Origin: Paragyromitra xinjiangensis
Taxonomy: Eukaryota; Ascomycota; Pezizomycetes; Pezizales; Discinaceae
Assembly (NCBI GenBank): GCA_038503065.1
Contig: JBCAMK010000014.1
Coordinates: forward strand, 1,116,001 to 1,180,000
Length of the DNA: 64,000 nt
Reading direction: 5' to 3'
The position numbers and the translations under genes are program-made. The first letter of the stretch is position 1, and each line of letters opens with the position of its first letter. The notes below the pieces were generated by a model. It was given only the letters and a program-made list of their open reading frames with translations. It was not told the origin of the DNA and did no database searches. Below, one piece after another: positions 18,724 to 28,337 of this stretch.

Positions 18724-19547
18724 ATGGCACAAGCAGGTGGTAATATTCGAGAGTGGCCGATAGCCGCATCTAATTATACCGTCGAAAATGTGAGAACTGC
18801 CTTTAAGTTGGACAAGTCGGAGACGCAGGAATTTCTCGGCTCAGATGCTGTTACCGATGCCGTTTCAGAGCTAGTAGCATGGAAGACGAAGTATGCCACT
18901 GCTCAGTCGCCTTCACTAGCGCAAGTTACCACAAGGAATATTGTCCCCGCCGGCCAGCAACCTGTGGGAAAACTTCAGGTATATCAATCTAAACACCCAC
19001 TCTGACATCACGTACTCTGACATCGGTTATCTCTGACATCGCACACTCTGACATCTCTTGATATAAATAGGAATATATGACCATACTCGAGGGCCTAGTC
19101 GATGGTGCTCGGGTTTTTTTTGCTCTTGGTCCCAATGACCCCGTAGTTCTCAACGATATTCGCGATGCCCATCGGGTTCTAGGCTGTGCTGCTCGGCAGG
19201 CCGTACGCAGTGGCGGCACCCCGGCTGCCACCCCGAGACGGCCAGCGGCTCCAGCTCCGGCTTCTGTAGCTACTACTCCAAGGGCATCTCGACGATCAGC
19301 AACCGCAGGCACTTCTTCTTCGTCTGCCACTCCTTCGACCGCCACCTCAAGTGCGAGAAGGCCAGCAACATCAGCAAAAATAATTATTTCCTCCCTCAGC
19401 TCCAGGAGGCTCGGGATCATCGGGAGACTCGGGAGACTCCAGGAGTTTATGTGCCTACCTGGAGGAGCGATCCACGACCGAGCTGCTCAGGGAGGCACGG
19501 AGAAGCAGGCAGCAAGCGCTCCGGGAGACTCTAGGAGATCGATATAG
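18724..19547 (+). CDS. Unknown protein, two exons, S/T/A/P-rich C-terminus
   Basis: The start is ATG 18724 (ACAATGGC context). Exon 1 runs to 18978. A GT-AG intron at 18979-19070 (92 bp) holds four CTCTGACATC units. Exon 2 begins with GAATATATG and joins in frame (LQ then EYMTIL). The first about 130 residues look globular and mostly helical (EFLGSDAVTDAVSELVAWK; NDIRDAHRVLGCAARQAV). The remainder is alanine-, serine-, threonine- and arginine-rich and may be disordered. The frame ends at about 19547. I do not recognise the family. Its shared intron motif and position suggest it is cargo of the surrounding element. Confidence 0.6.
18979..19070 (+). other. Intron with four CTCTGACAT units
   Basis: GTATATC...AAATAG, 92 bp. 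ACTCTGACATC and close variants occur four times in the gene-sense direction. Splicing restores an in-frame junction. Confidence 0.8.
19369..19386. repeat. 18-bp inverted repeat, left arm
   Basis: CATCAGCAAAAATAATTA at 19369-19386 is perfectly inverted at 21000-21017. Both arms lie next to CTCCAGGAG-rich sequence, so the arms may be remains of a longer, diverged inverted duplication around the minisatellite. Confidence 0.6.
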
Positions 19548-19556
19548 GCACTCCTA

Positions 19557-19759
19557 ACGTGCCATGGAGAGCTGCGGAGGAGCACAAGTTACGCCTGTCA
19601 CGGTACTCAATTCACTTATGTCACGCTGTCACTCAGGTCTAGAAAATTATTTTGACTATTATTATTGACTATCTAATGGATCTATATACATTGAACGAGT
19701 CCCCGCATCCTCCTGCCCTGCCGCATCCTACCCACCTATTCTGAGCCTGCTGCTGAGCT
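19557..19759. other. Short gap without a recognised feature
   Basis: AT-rich sequence between the end of the 18.7-kb gene and the minisatellite. No ORF, RNA gene or repeat was seen. Confidence 0.5.
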
Positions 19760-20575
19760 TGCCGTGGAGTCGATTCGGAGGCTAGCAAACAGTCAATTCA
19801 GCCGTGGATTCGGAGGCAGGGAGGCGGTCGATTCGGCAGTTGATTTGGAAGCAGGCAGGCAGTCGATTCGGAGGCAGGAAAGCGCGGGATTCGGAGGCAG
19901 GCAAACAGTCAATTCGGAGTCTATTCAGGAGTCTATTCAGCAGCCAATTCGGAGCCTATTCAGGAGTCTATTCAGCAGTCTATTCAGCAGTCTATTCAGC
20001 AGTCAATTCAGCAGTGGATTCGGAGGCTCAGAAACGGCCGATTCGGAGTCAATTCGGAGTCTATTCAGGAGTCAATTCGGCAGTGGATTCGGAGGCTTAG
20101 AAACAGCCGATTCGGAGTCAATTCAGGAGTCTATTCGGAGGCAAGCAAGCAGTTGATTCGGAGGCAGGAAAGCGCGGGATTCGGAGGCTCAGAAACAGCC
20201 GATTCAGAGTCTATTCAGGAGTCAATTCAGCAGTCAATTCGGCAGTGGATTCGGAGTCTATTCAGGAGTCAATTCGGCAGTCAATTCAGTAGGATTCGGA
20301 GTCAATTCAGGAGTCGATTCGGAGGCAAGCAAGTAGCTGTTTCGGAGGCTGCTCGGGAGGAGGTTCGGGAGTCGATTCGGAGTCTATTCAGCAGTCAATT
20401 CAGCAGTCAATTCAGCAGTCAATTCAGCAGGATTCGGAGTCTATTCTGCAGTCGATTCGGAGGCAGGAAAGCACGGGATTCGGAGTCTATTCAGCAGTCA
20501 ATTCAGGAGTCGATTCGGAGGTAGGAAAGCACGGGATTTGGAGGCAGGCAAGCAGTCGATTCAGCCTGGATTCAG
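19760..20575 (+). repeat. 12-bp minisatellite of the CAGTCTATTCAG type
   Basis: About 815 bp is built from 12-bp and related units such as CAGTCTATTCAG, CAGTCAATTCAG, GAGTCTATTCGG and CAGTGGATTCGG, mixed with longer higher-order blocks containing GGCAGGAAAGCGCGGGATTCGG. Because the basic unit is a multiple of three, long frames stay open (for example 19764-20156, with QSIQ-type repeats). I treat these as by-products rather than genes. Confidence 0.85.
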
Positions 20576-21249
20576 CAAGGGGAGTGACGGGGCCTATTCA
20601 GAGTTAGCTACTGTACAAAACGACGCGTCTATGGTGGAGATGTAGGAGAGGAAGAGGTATGGGCAATGCTCAGGGGGTTAAAAGGGGGGTGAATAGGGTG
20701 GGCGGCGTGGGCGGGTTGGGGCAGCAACGGGGAGTTGAAAGAAATTCTTCTAAGTCCCTAAGCGAGATCCAATAGTCTGCGATTCAGGGAGTCTCTGGCA
20801 GTGGTGTTGAGGTCCAGGAGTGGGGTGGAGGCTTAGCATCGTGCCTTTGGCTCATGGAGGATACAGCATATCTCGGGAGAAGCCATATCCTCCGGGAGAT
20901 GCAGGTCGGGGCGCTCGTGCCTCCAAGCGCCCTGGGAGCGCACGGAGCGCCTGGAGGAGATTGCCTCCCCGGGAGACGTGCCCATGCTCCTGGAGGCGTT
21001 AATTATTTTTGCTGATGAACCCGGGCCCCTTCTACCTCTCAAGCCTCTCCTTCGACCCAGGTCGGTGCTAGAAGAAGCACTGGTGCTAGGAGTACTTCTC
21101 GGTCTCGAACTTTGGCAAGGCGCGATGCCGTCCCTGCAGCCCGTACAGCTCCATCCCAGCGAGACTCTGGGAGCCCACCACGCAGCAGGATTCGAGTGGA
21201 AGACCGTGGAGATCCGGAACCCACGATTGAGAAACGAGTCGATCTTCAA
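20576..21249. other. Region before the SNF2-like gene
   Basis: No gene is supported here. A minus-strand frame (21267-20833) shares SAKII and flanking serine-rich sequence with the C-terminus of the 18.7-kb gene. This agrees with the 18-bp inverted repeat ending at 21017. The SNF2-like reading frame is open from about 21018, so a 5' exon may begin here. Confidence 0.4.
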
Positions 21250-24200
21250 ATGGTATGGGATAATCACCCACCGGAAGTGCCGAAAAGGAGCGCCCTAAAG
21301 TTTCAGGCAAACATCCAACGCCGCCTGCAGTACTGGGGTGACTTCGAGCGCTGGGTAGAGACCGAATATGGCCTATCTTTCCTTGGGTTACGAGTCGCTC
21401 AGTACTTGGCCAGCACCACGCCATCACCGCAACCGAAGTTTGATCTGGACGATTATGAGCTTACAGAGGCGGATTGGGAGTTTGCTGTATCCAATGCTAG
21501 CCGCATGGGGATCTTAATGGTATCACTCACGACCGCTCCACAAGCTCCAGCTCCAGCCCCAGCACCTCCCCATGTGTCAGTGTCAGAGTCGGCAGCGCAG
21601 GACGAAAACAACGATACCGCAGACAATGAGGAGAGGGAGAGGGAGAGGGAGAGGGAGAGGACCGACCAAAGCCTCCGGCGATCCACCAGCAGAGTGGCAA
21701 ACCTTCGCATTGGCAACGAAGCTCCTGAAGATCAAGATGTTGAAATGCCTGACCGGCCCCAGGAGACGCTATCCCCCGCGCGCAACCCGGCTAGGCAATC
21801 AGGCCTGGCTGCTAGAACACCCACACCCATTGATGAGCAGGACCCGATGGAGGATGAAACAGAAGATCAGGGCGCAGCTGAAGGGAAGGGGAAGCAGAGG
21901 GAGGAAGGGAGGGGAGGGGAGGATCAGGGCGCAGCTGGAGGGAAGGGGAAGCAGAAGGAGGGGAGGGGGGGGGAGGAAGGGAAGGAGGAAGGGGGGCAGG
22001 AAGGGGGGAGGGGGGGGGAGGGGGATAACCCACCGGCGGATAGCAGCGAAGATTCGGCCAGTTCGCAGTCGGAACCAGATATCGGTGAAATAGTGAAACC
22101 CACGCGGCGTCTCACCGGCATTGGCCGGGGCGGGCCTGACAGCCAGGTTAAACCCAGGCCGAAGGTTCTGATCAACACAGATGCCGACTTTGATCTAATT
22201 GCCGGGGCTCCATTCGATAAAATAGTTCTTGGTGAGACTGGAGATGATTCTCGGAAGGAAGGGCCCGATGACGCCGAAGGAGATACAGCTAGTGTTGAAT
22301 GGTACGAGTCATGCTCTGACAACCCACTCTGACAGTACACTCTGACAGTCGGCGTTTAATTTAGGTTGCACAGAATCCTGGATAACGAGATCTTCCAAAG
22401 GGAGAATCTCCAAGAGTCGTTCACTGCCTTGGGCATAGACCCGGCGACACGGGCTTTTCCATTGATCAAACCTCCATTCAAATTTATGGACCACCAGATA
22501 ATCGGCATCAATTGGATGAAGGAAAAGGAAGAGGGTTTAGCATATGGGGGACTCCTCACTGATGACTGTGGCACGGGTAAAGTAAGTGTTCAATCAAACC
22601 GTTCCACATCACTCTGATATTATTTCTTATTCCTGACTCGGACCAACCAGACAATGACACTGCTGGGACTACTGTGTATTCAAGCTCATGAGTACGAAGC
22701 ACGTCGGGTCCAGCAAAACTTGACTACGGAATTCTACCAGCAGGCTCTCGGGACCTACGAACGATCCAAAAGGGAAGGGACACTCAAGGAGGGAGATATG
22801 AAGCCCCGGAACCCGGATAAGATCTTCATGGGACCGACGTTGATAATCTGGTACCAATAACTCTGACACTCACTCTGACACTGTCAGTACTGACTCTGAC
22901 GTTTGTGATCTTTAGTCCGGTTCCAATGATTTCGGAATGGCAAGAGGCAATTCGTAGCAACACTCTACTCACTCCGATTCTCCACTACGGCAACACTTTT
23001 TTCGATAGGAGGGCTTGGCACCAAATCAACTCTGCCAGCAAATTCCCGTGGCGCCATGTCATCATTACCACAAAGGAAACGTTGATGAAACGTTGGAACA
23101 CCAAGGACTTCCGGGGCCGAAGATTTTGGGGTACTGAAGACTTGCTTCTTCAGCGTTTAGTACTCGACGAAGCTCATCGCTTCCGAGTGTCCGGCGCCCC
23201 CCCAGCAGGCGTCATTAGCCCCACCACAGGATTACTTTCCCGCAGCGACCCAAACAATGCCATGGCAATGTGGGCAAAAAATTTGGACTCGCTAAATCCA
23301 GAGGCCAAATGGATGTTAACGGCCACCCCTCTAGTAAGTACCATGTCAGACCTCCGGTGGGTATGTCGGTTCCTACAACGGCCTGAGTGGCTATCGGACA
23401 ACCTGCCCCCAGATACGTTTGCCAATAAACACGACATCGAGTTAGGAGCGTGGTTCCAAAACCCTGATCGACCCAGCGAGGACGGAAATAATCTGGATGC
23501 AGCCTTTACTCCTGTCGCAGATCCGTTCCGGGATTATAAGGCACATGGCTCTTATGTCCACTGCACAACAAAAGCCTGGAACGCCTTTATCTGGGGCAAT
23601 CTCAATAATGCATCGAAGTTGCAGCACCTCCAGCGCACAGGAATGATCACCCCGAGCCAGCGGCAACATTTGTCAGACTCCCTGCGGATAGTGGGAGGAT
23701 ATGCGCAAGAGATTTTGCGTACTCTGATACTCCGCCGCTCGATGGTCAGCAGGATTCCGTTTCGGGTGGGTAAGCCGATTATCGATATACCCGTCATGAA
23801 GACTGTCACCACTCGCCTGCAGTTCGCAGATGACGGATCCAAGGATGTTTATTCCTTCCTAGTCGACAATTATGCCCAAATACGCGCTTCTTTTGGCAGG
23901 TCAATAGCAGAAGGGCAGCAAGCGCCAATTCCAGGCCATAAATTTGGCCCCCGTTGGCGTTATATTCGTTTGGTTTCATTGTCCCCTTTGCTTGCCTATG
24001 CTTCCTTTGCCGAGGAGTTTTCCACGGAGAACTTATTCAGCAAGGACCGGGCGGATGAAGGCCGTCCACACCGTTTGAAGGTGAAATCTCTGCTGACGAA
24101 GTTCCGCGAGCAAATGCCGGACAGGGGAACAGATTTCTACCCGGAATCTATGGCCAACATGAGCGATGAGGATATGGTCAGGGCAATGGAATTCTGCAGT

Positions 24201-25209
24201 CCAAAATTGGGTCGACTCAAAGATCGATTGCACGAATTGGTCACTTTGGGCGGGAAGAAGGTTATATTGTGGGTCTATTGGCCTCTGTCGCAATGGCTAA
24301 TTCAAGAAGTAAGTAGCCTTCTGTCAGTGTCAGTGTCAGTGTCAGTGTCAGTGTCAGTGTCAGTGTCAGTGTCAGTGTTGGCGTCAGCGTCAGTGTCAGT
24401 GTTGGCGTCAGCGTCAGTGTTGGCGTCGGCGTCGGCCCCACTTGATCTCTTAATCGCTCGATCATGTTCTAACATAAAACTAGTACGTTCGACTGCTCGG
24501 GATTACCTGCTTCGCTGTCTACAGTGGTCTAAGCAACAAGAATCGTGACAAAATAAAGGATTCATTCAATAAAACCAAGGACATCGACGTTCTGGTCCTC
24601 TCCTATCTCTGCAGCAACGAGGGCATCAATCTTCACTATCAATGCTCGGATACCATCATGGTAGAGCAAGGTCTTTCCTATGCATCGGAGCATCAGGCAT
24701 GGAGTCGGGTCCGCCGCATCGGGCAAAAGGAAGAGCAAAACACCGAGCGTCTAGTTAATCTCCAAACGATCGATACATTGATCGAGAAGGCCCAGCGGGA
24801 GCGCCAGAGCCCTATGCTATATGCATGGGGAATTATGGAGAGCCTCGGGGGAATAGCAGACACAGACGAGGTCTTTGACACGTTGATCGGCAAGATACCT
24901 CCAGCGGTTTTAAGAGACCAGATTATTGGACGCGGGGGCCCAGATGAGCTCGAAATAGAGGACTTACTCGGCACTCGTCAGACTTCTATTCTGTCAGAGT
25001 TGCGCCGGTTAGGATATGGGTATTGGTTTTCTTTCTTGTTTTGTTCGGGTATTACTATGGGTACGGGATGGGTACGGGATGGGTACGGGATGGGTATCGG
25101 GGGACAGGGTATTGGTTTTCTTTTCTTTTGTCTGGGTGCTGCTGCGGGTACGGGTATCGGGGGGATATGGGTATTCGTTTTCTTACTAGTTTTGTCCGGA
25201 GCCCGATGA
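21250..25209 (+). CDS. SNF2-like helicase/ATPase, five exons
   Basis: The first in-frame ATG is at 21250; the frame is open from about 21018, so the true start may be upstream. The exons end at 22301, 22581, 22850, 24308 and 25209. Introns are 22302-22364, 22582-22650, 22851-22915 and 24309-24483, all GT-AG, and every junction keeps the frame. Residues up to about 340 are mostly acidic and disordered. The ATPase begins at FMDHQIIGINWMKEKE. Motif I reads GGLLTDDCGTGKT, where SNF2 proteins usually have GGILADEMGLGKT. Motif II is LVLDEAHRFR and motif III is WMLTATPL. Motifs V and VI are VLVLSYLCSNEGINLHYQ and AWSRVRRIGQKEEQ. Such proteins use ATP to translocate on DNA and remodel nucleosomes. 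The last about 65 residues run into GGGTACGGGAT repeats and may be spurious. It is probably a cargo gene. Confidence 0.8.
22302..22364 (+). other. SNF2-like intron 1 with three CTCTGACA units
   Basis: GTACGAGT...ATTTAG, 63 bp. GCTCTGACA, ACTCTGACAGTAC and ACTCTGACAGTC fill the middle. The splice joins TG and G into a tryptophan codon. Confidence 0.85.
22582..22650 (+). other. SNF2-like intron 2, inside the Walker A codons
   Basis: GTAAGTG...AACCAG, 69 bp, between the K and T codons of GTGKT. It has one degenerate ACTCTGATA word and a CCTGACTC branch-point candidate. Confidence 0.85.
22851..22915 (+). other. SNF2-like intron 3 with CTCTGACAC units
   Basis: GTACCAATAA...CTTTAG, 65 bp. It holds ACTCTGACACT twice, one inverse word CTGTCAGT and ACTCTGACG. 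Splicing gives LIIC followed by PVPMISEWQ, a typical SNF2 motif Ia. Confidence 0.85.
24309..24483 (+). other. SNF2-like intron 4 with GTGTCA array
   Basis: GTAAGTAG...AAACTAG, 175 bp. The core is about ten GTGTCA units (24323-24376) with GTTGGCGTCAGC variants to about 24435, the inverse of CTGACA. CTAAC near the 3' end is a good branch point. Splicing restores EYVRLLGITCFAVYSG in frame. Confidence 0.85.
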
Positions 25210-25330
25210 GCTCGAAACAGGCGGCTGACTCGATATTTGTCAGACCTCCTATTCTGTCAGAGTTGCGCCGTCGGGGGTATCAGTTTCCCTTCTTATTTTG
25301 TCAGGATATTACTATAGGTATGGGACGGGT
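24975..25330. repeat. Direct duplication around CTGTCAGAGTTGCGCC with G-rich repeats
   Basis: A segment at about 24978-25065 (TATTCTGTCAGAGTTGCGCC..., then TTTCTT and GGGTATTACTAT) recurs, diverged, at about 25238-25325. Between them are about four GGGTACGGGAT units (25058-25105) and GGGTATCGGGG words. It contains the GTCAGAG motif in both copies. It overlaps the uncertain 3' end of the SNF2-like gene. Confidence 0.65.
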
Positions 25331-25715
25331 ATCGGGGGCATATTTTTGGTTTTCTTTATTTCGTTTCTGTTTTTTCCATGGGTTATCTTTATTATGTGGC
25401 GGAGGTTTTACTTTTACTATGGGGACGGGCTCGGAGTACTGCAAATTTGTATTTATTGGGAGGAATAGGAAGGTTTTTTTCGAGTGAGAAGACATAATAT
25501 TCGACTTGAGCCTAGCGTCGCAGATCCTTCCAGCTCCGCGGGTCTCAGGCCTCCCAGTACCGTGGATCCCCCTTTATCTATCCCCCTTTCTTCTTACGAT
25601 CCCTCTCCCTCTTCTACCAACCATCATAGCCTTGCATTACTGCCTTCACTCCCCTGTTTCGCCCCATCACCCTTGTTTCCCCCCCTTGATTGTATTTGTA
25701 TTAAACATCCTCGCC
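25210..25715. other. Intergenic stretch before the DUF6532-like gene
   Basis: The stretch includes the second half of the duplication described above, then pyrimidine-rich sequence (about 25560-25710) typical of a fungal promoter or leader. No separate gene is supported. Confidence 0.5.
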
Positions 25716-27669
25716 ATGCCTCCAAAAAGTCAAGCAATATACCCTGATACACAACGAAAGACGCGTAATTCAGCTGCATCGTCGTCTACAAATACTGACA
25801 GCAGACGTGGCAGAGTTTCGAGAAAACCCTCGGGTGGTCACGCGTCGACACGTCGAAGGGCCACCACTGCCCTGACACTACCAGACAGCCAGGCAGCCAG
25901 CCAGTCAGAGTACGACTCTGACACGGCGACGGGGGCAGATGTTCTCGCAAGTTCCAACATTTTGGTGCCAGCTACTCCTTTCGAACCTTCTACCATGCCA
26001 CCTCCTCCTCCTCCTCCTCCTACTCCGCCACCTCCTCCCCCTACTCCGCCACCTCCTCCCCCTACTCTTCCTCCCCCTTCGCAGACACCCCAAACCGAGC
26101 CCTTGAGCATACTATCGTCTCCTCCAGTTGCTGTCACCGCTACCCAACATCCGCCTTGTGCTCAGCGGAGTCCGAGAGAGCTAGACTTAACTCCCCAGAC
26201 CCCGCTCCCCAGCATTCAGCAAAGCCCAGATCTAGGAGATTTTGAGGACTTGGGGGCAACTAGAAGTGATGATGATTCTTCCGGGCCGTACTTGCTATAC
26301 TCTTCCAATAGAACTCCGACCCCATTTCAACCGCCTGTGAGGAAGTCTATTGGACCTGGCGTAAGCTATCCCCTTCAAATAGGATATGTATCCTGCATCG
26401 GCTTCAACTCTGACATTTACTCTGACATTGGCTTACTCATACTGATAGTCCTCCGTTTCCAATTTGTCTTCAAGCAGTGGACACGATAGTAATGGGAGCG
26501 GTAGCTATGCCGGCAGCAATTTCCGAAAAAGGAGGTCGGCCTCGACGCTGTCAGACTCGGTCCCGCCTAGTGAGGCAAGATCACGGGACAAGAGAAAAAT
26601 AGGCACACTGAGGGATAGAGGTGAGCTTAATCCCAACTGGTCAATTGCAAGAGATATATTCGTACTACGAATACAGACGGAAAACCCCTACCCCCGGCCA
26701 GACGTGCAGGAGATGATGGCTGTTTCTGTGTTTCGAGAGGCGTATGGGGAATCGGGCGATCGATTCGACCTCAGCGAGATCGGCGATACCGAAATTCACA
26801 TGGTATCAACCTTCCTTTCCTGTACGCAGTTAGTGGAGGCTGACACTGAGGCTCTGGCATAAAGTTGGCAGACCGTATATCAACCTCCCGAGGGTACTTT
26901 GCCGAAGCGGCTAGGGAGTGTGTTTGTAAGGTGTACGGCCTTGATACATTGAAGGGAGACGACCTCCTTAATCGCGTTCGTAGGCTTATACGCGATAACA
27001 GTCATCGTTTCCACTTTTCGGATGAGAAGAAAAAGGCGAGTTACCAGTAGTTTCCTTAACCGCTCGTCCTTCAGATCACAGTAGAGTGCTAACCCGAACA
27101 CAGGTCCCGAAGAAAATGTTTTGCCATTTCGCAATCGCTAATGTAATTCACGGTGCTTGGTACGGCAAAAAAACATATGCACGCCGACCTCACACCCGAA
27201 AATATAGCGACGAGATTAGCCCAGTGGCCTTGGTTTTGGCGACAGTAGCTATCCGGTACGCTCTTGACAATTGGTCTTCGGGGGAGTATCTTAGGAAAAA
27301 CTTTGAAGGAGGGACGTTTAAAGGTGAGCCTGTGTGTATACCGTGTCCATTCGGAACGTCAGAGTCGGAACGTCAGAGTCGGCATGTCAGAGTCGGCATG
27401 TCAGAGTCTGCACGTCAGAGTCTGCACGACGGGGGATATTGTACAATTATCAGAGCTGATTGCAAGGCGAAGGGGTCTACGATGAGTATACCAATCAGTG
27501 GAACACAATACCGAAAGAATCGCAGCGAATTATCCTCGGCATCCAACTAACGGAGGTAAAAAGGTTATCGGGATGGGAGACTGGCGATGGAGGGAAACCG
27601 GCGGTGGTGTGGAACCCGGAGGTGGATTTGCTTGCGGACGATAGCGATGATTCTGGTGACGGCTGTTGA
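25716..27669 (+). CDS. DUF6532-like fungal protein, several exons, frame slips
   Basis: ATG 25716 (GCCATGCC) opens exon 1, which encodes a basic, S/T/P-rich region with a long polyproline tract. Intron 26361-26448 (GTAAGC...GATAG) holds two ACTCTGACATT units. Exon 2 leads into a domain beginning WSIARDIFVLRIQTENPYP, which resembles DUF6532 proteins of fungi. Near 26860 a TAA appears; two extra bases would explain the shift to the continuing frame LADRISTSRGYFAEAARE. An intron of uncertain ends lies around 27035-27100. The next exon has CHFAIANVIHGAWYGKKT and ALDNWSSGEYLRKNF. The last intron (27324-27466, ending AAG) holds GTCAGAG units, and the final exon is acidic at its end. DUF6532 has no known biochemical role. 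The frame slip may mean decay. Confidence 0.6.
26361..26448 (+). other. DUF6532-like gene intron 1 with CTCTGACAT units
   Basis: GTAAGCTATC...CTGATAG, 88 bp. AACTCTGACATTTACTCTGACATT is in the gene-sense direction. The junction joins GPG and SSVSN in frame. Confidence 0.8.
27324..27466 (+). other. DUF6532-like gene last intron with GTCAGAG units
   Basis: It starts GTGAGCC. Six GTCAGAGTC words at 27358-27421 alternate with GGAAC, GGCAT or TGCAC. The splice that keeps the downstream frame ends at TTGCAAG (27466). An alternative ending at ATCAG (27454) would hit a stop soon. Confidence 0.65.
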
Positions 27670-27719
27670 TGGGAATGGGATTTAGGGGAAAGTATATTAC
27701 AGCGTAGAATAGAATGATA

Positions 27720-27785
27720 GATTAGCATAGATTAGCATAGATTAGCGTAGCATAGCATAGCATAGCATAGCAGAGAATAGAAGAA
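27720..27785. repeat. AGCATAGATT / AGCAT simple repeats
   Basis: Several units of TTAGCATAGA and AGCAT run from about 27720 to 27776, just after the DUF6532-like stop. Confidence 0.8.
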
Positions 27786-27862
27786 ATAAATATAATCTCC
27801 GGGCACAATGTATCACTCTGACAGTGTCAGAGTAGTATACGAAATGACAATTAGAGAGATTT

Positions 27863-28090
27863 GAGAACACTCCCAGAAGACTATCGTCGCGTACACGAAG
27901 CCTCCTAAAACACGCTCCGAAGCATATACAAAGCTTCCCCAATTCCCTCTGACAGTGTACGAGAACGCTCCCAAAAGACTATCATCACGTACACAAAGCC
28001 TCCCAACACACGCTCAGAAGTGTACACAAAGCCTCCCCAATTCACTCTGACAGCGTACAAGAATGCTCCTAGAGGACTATCATCGCGTAC
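27863..28090. repeat. Right subterminal tandem repeat, 98-bp period
   Basis: Units start at 27863, 27961 and 28059 (GAGAACRCTCCCA...). Each complete unit ends CCCCAATTC-CTCTGACAG-GTAC. About 2.3 copies. A further CTCTGACAGTGTCAGAG palindrome sits at 27814-27830. The shared CTCTGAC word links this array to the left subterminal repeats and the introns. Confidence 0.8.
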
Positions 28091-28178
28091 AGGGAATCTA
28101 CAGAATGGCTTCGAGGAGCCGCGCAAGTTACATTTCTAAAGGTCTCGATAGTTTACCTATTGGCTGTCAAAGCTTATT

Positions 28179-28221
28179 GAAAGCACGGTGAAAGCACGGT
28201 AAAAGCACGGTCAAAGCAAAT
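28179..28221. repeat. GAAAGCACGGT 11-bp tandem repeat
   Basis: GAAAGCACGGT, GAAAGCACGGT and AAAAGCACGGT, then a degenerate CAAAGCAAATG. The inverse, CGTGCTTTC, occurs at 14695 and 14744 inside the left end. Opposite orientation at the two ends fits subterminal repeats of a DNA transposon. Confidence 0.75.
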
Positions 28222-28306
28222 GAAAAACATGGGATATGCTTTTGGTTGTCTCTTGATAGACATTAAAAAGCTCGATTGGTCGTTTTCGCCTATTTCGCCT
28301 ATTTTT

Positions 28307-28337
28307 GTTACCATAGCGTGTCAAAGGCTATGGTAAC
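28307..28337. repeat. Perfect 11-bp hairpin
   Basis: GTTACCATAGC (28307-28317) and GCTATGGTAAC (28327-28337) are perfect inverse copies with a 9-base loop. They lie within the candidate right terminal region. CCATAGC also occurs in the left end at 14247-14253. Confidence 0.75.

Noticed and set aside
19764..20524. Open frames of 98-130 codons in the minisatellite
   Set aside because: They result from a 12-bp repeat unit; there is no promoter, intron or domain evidence.
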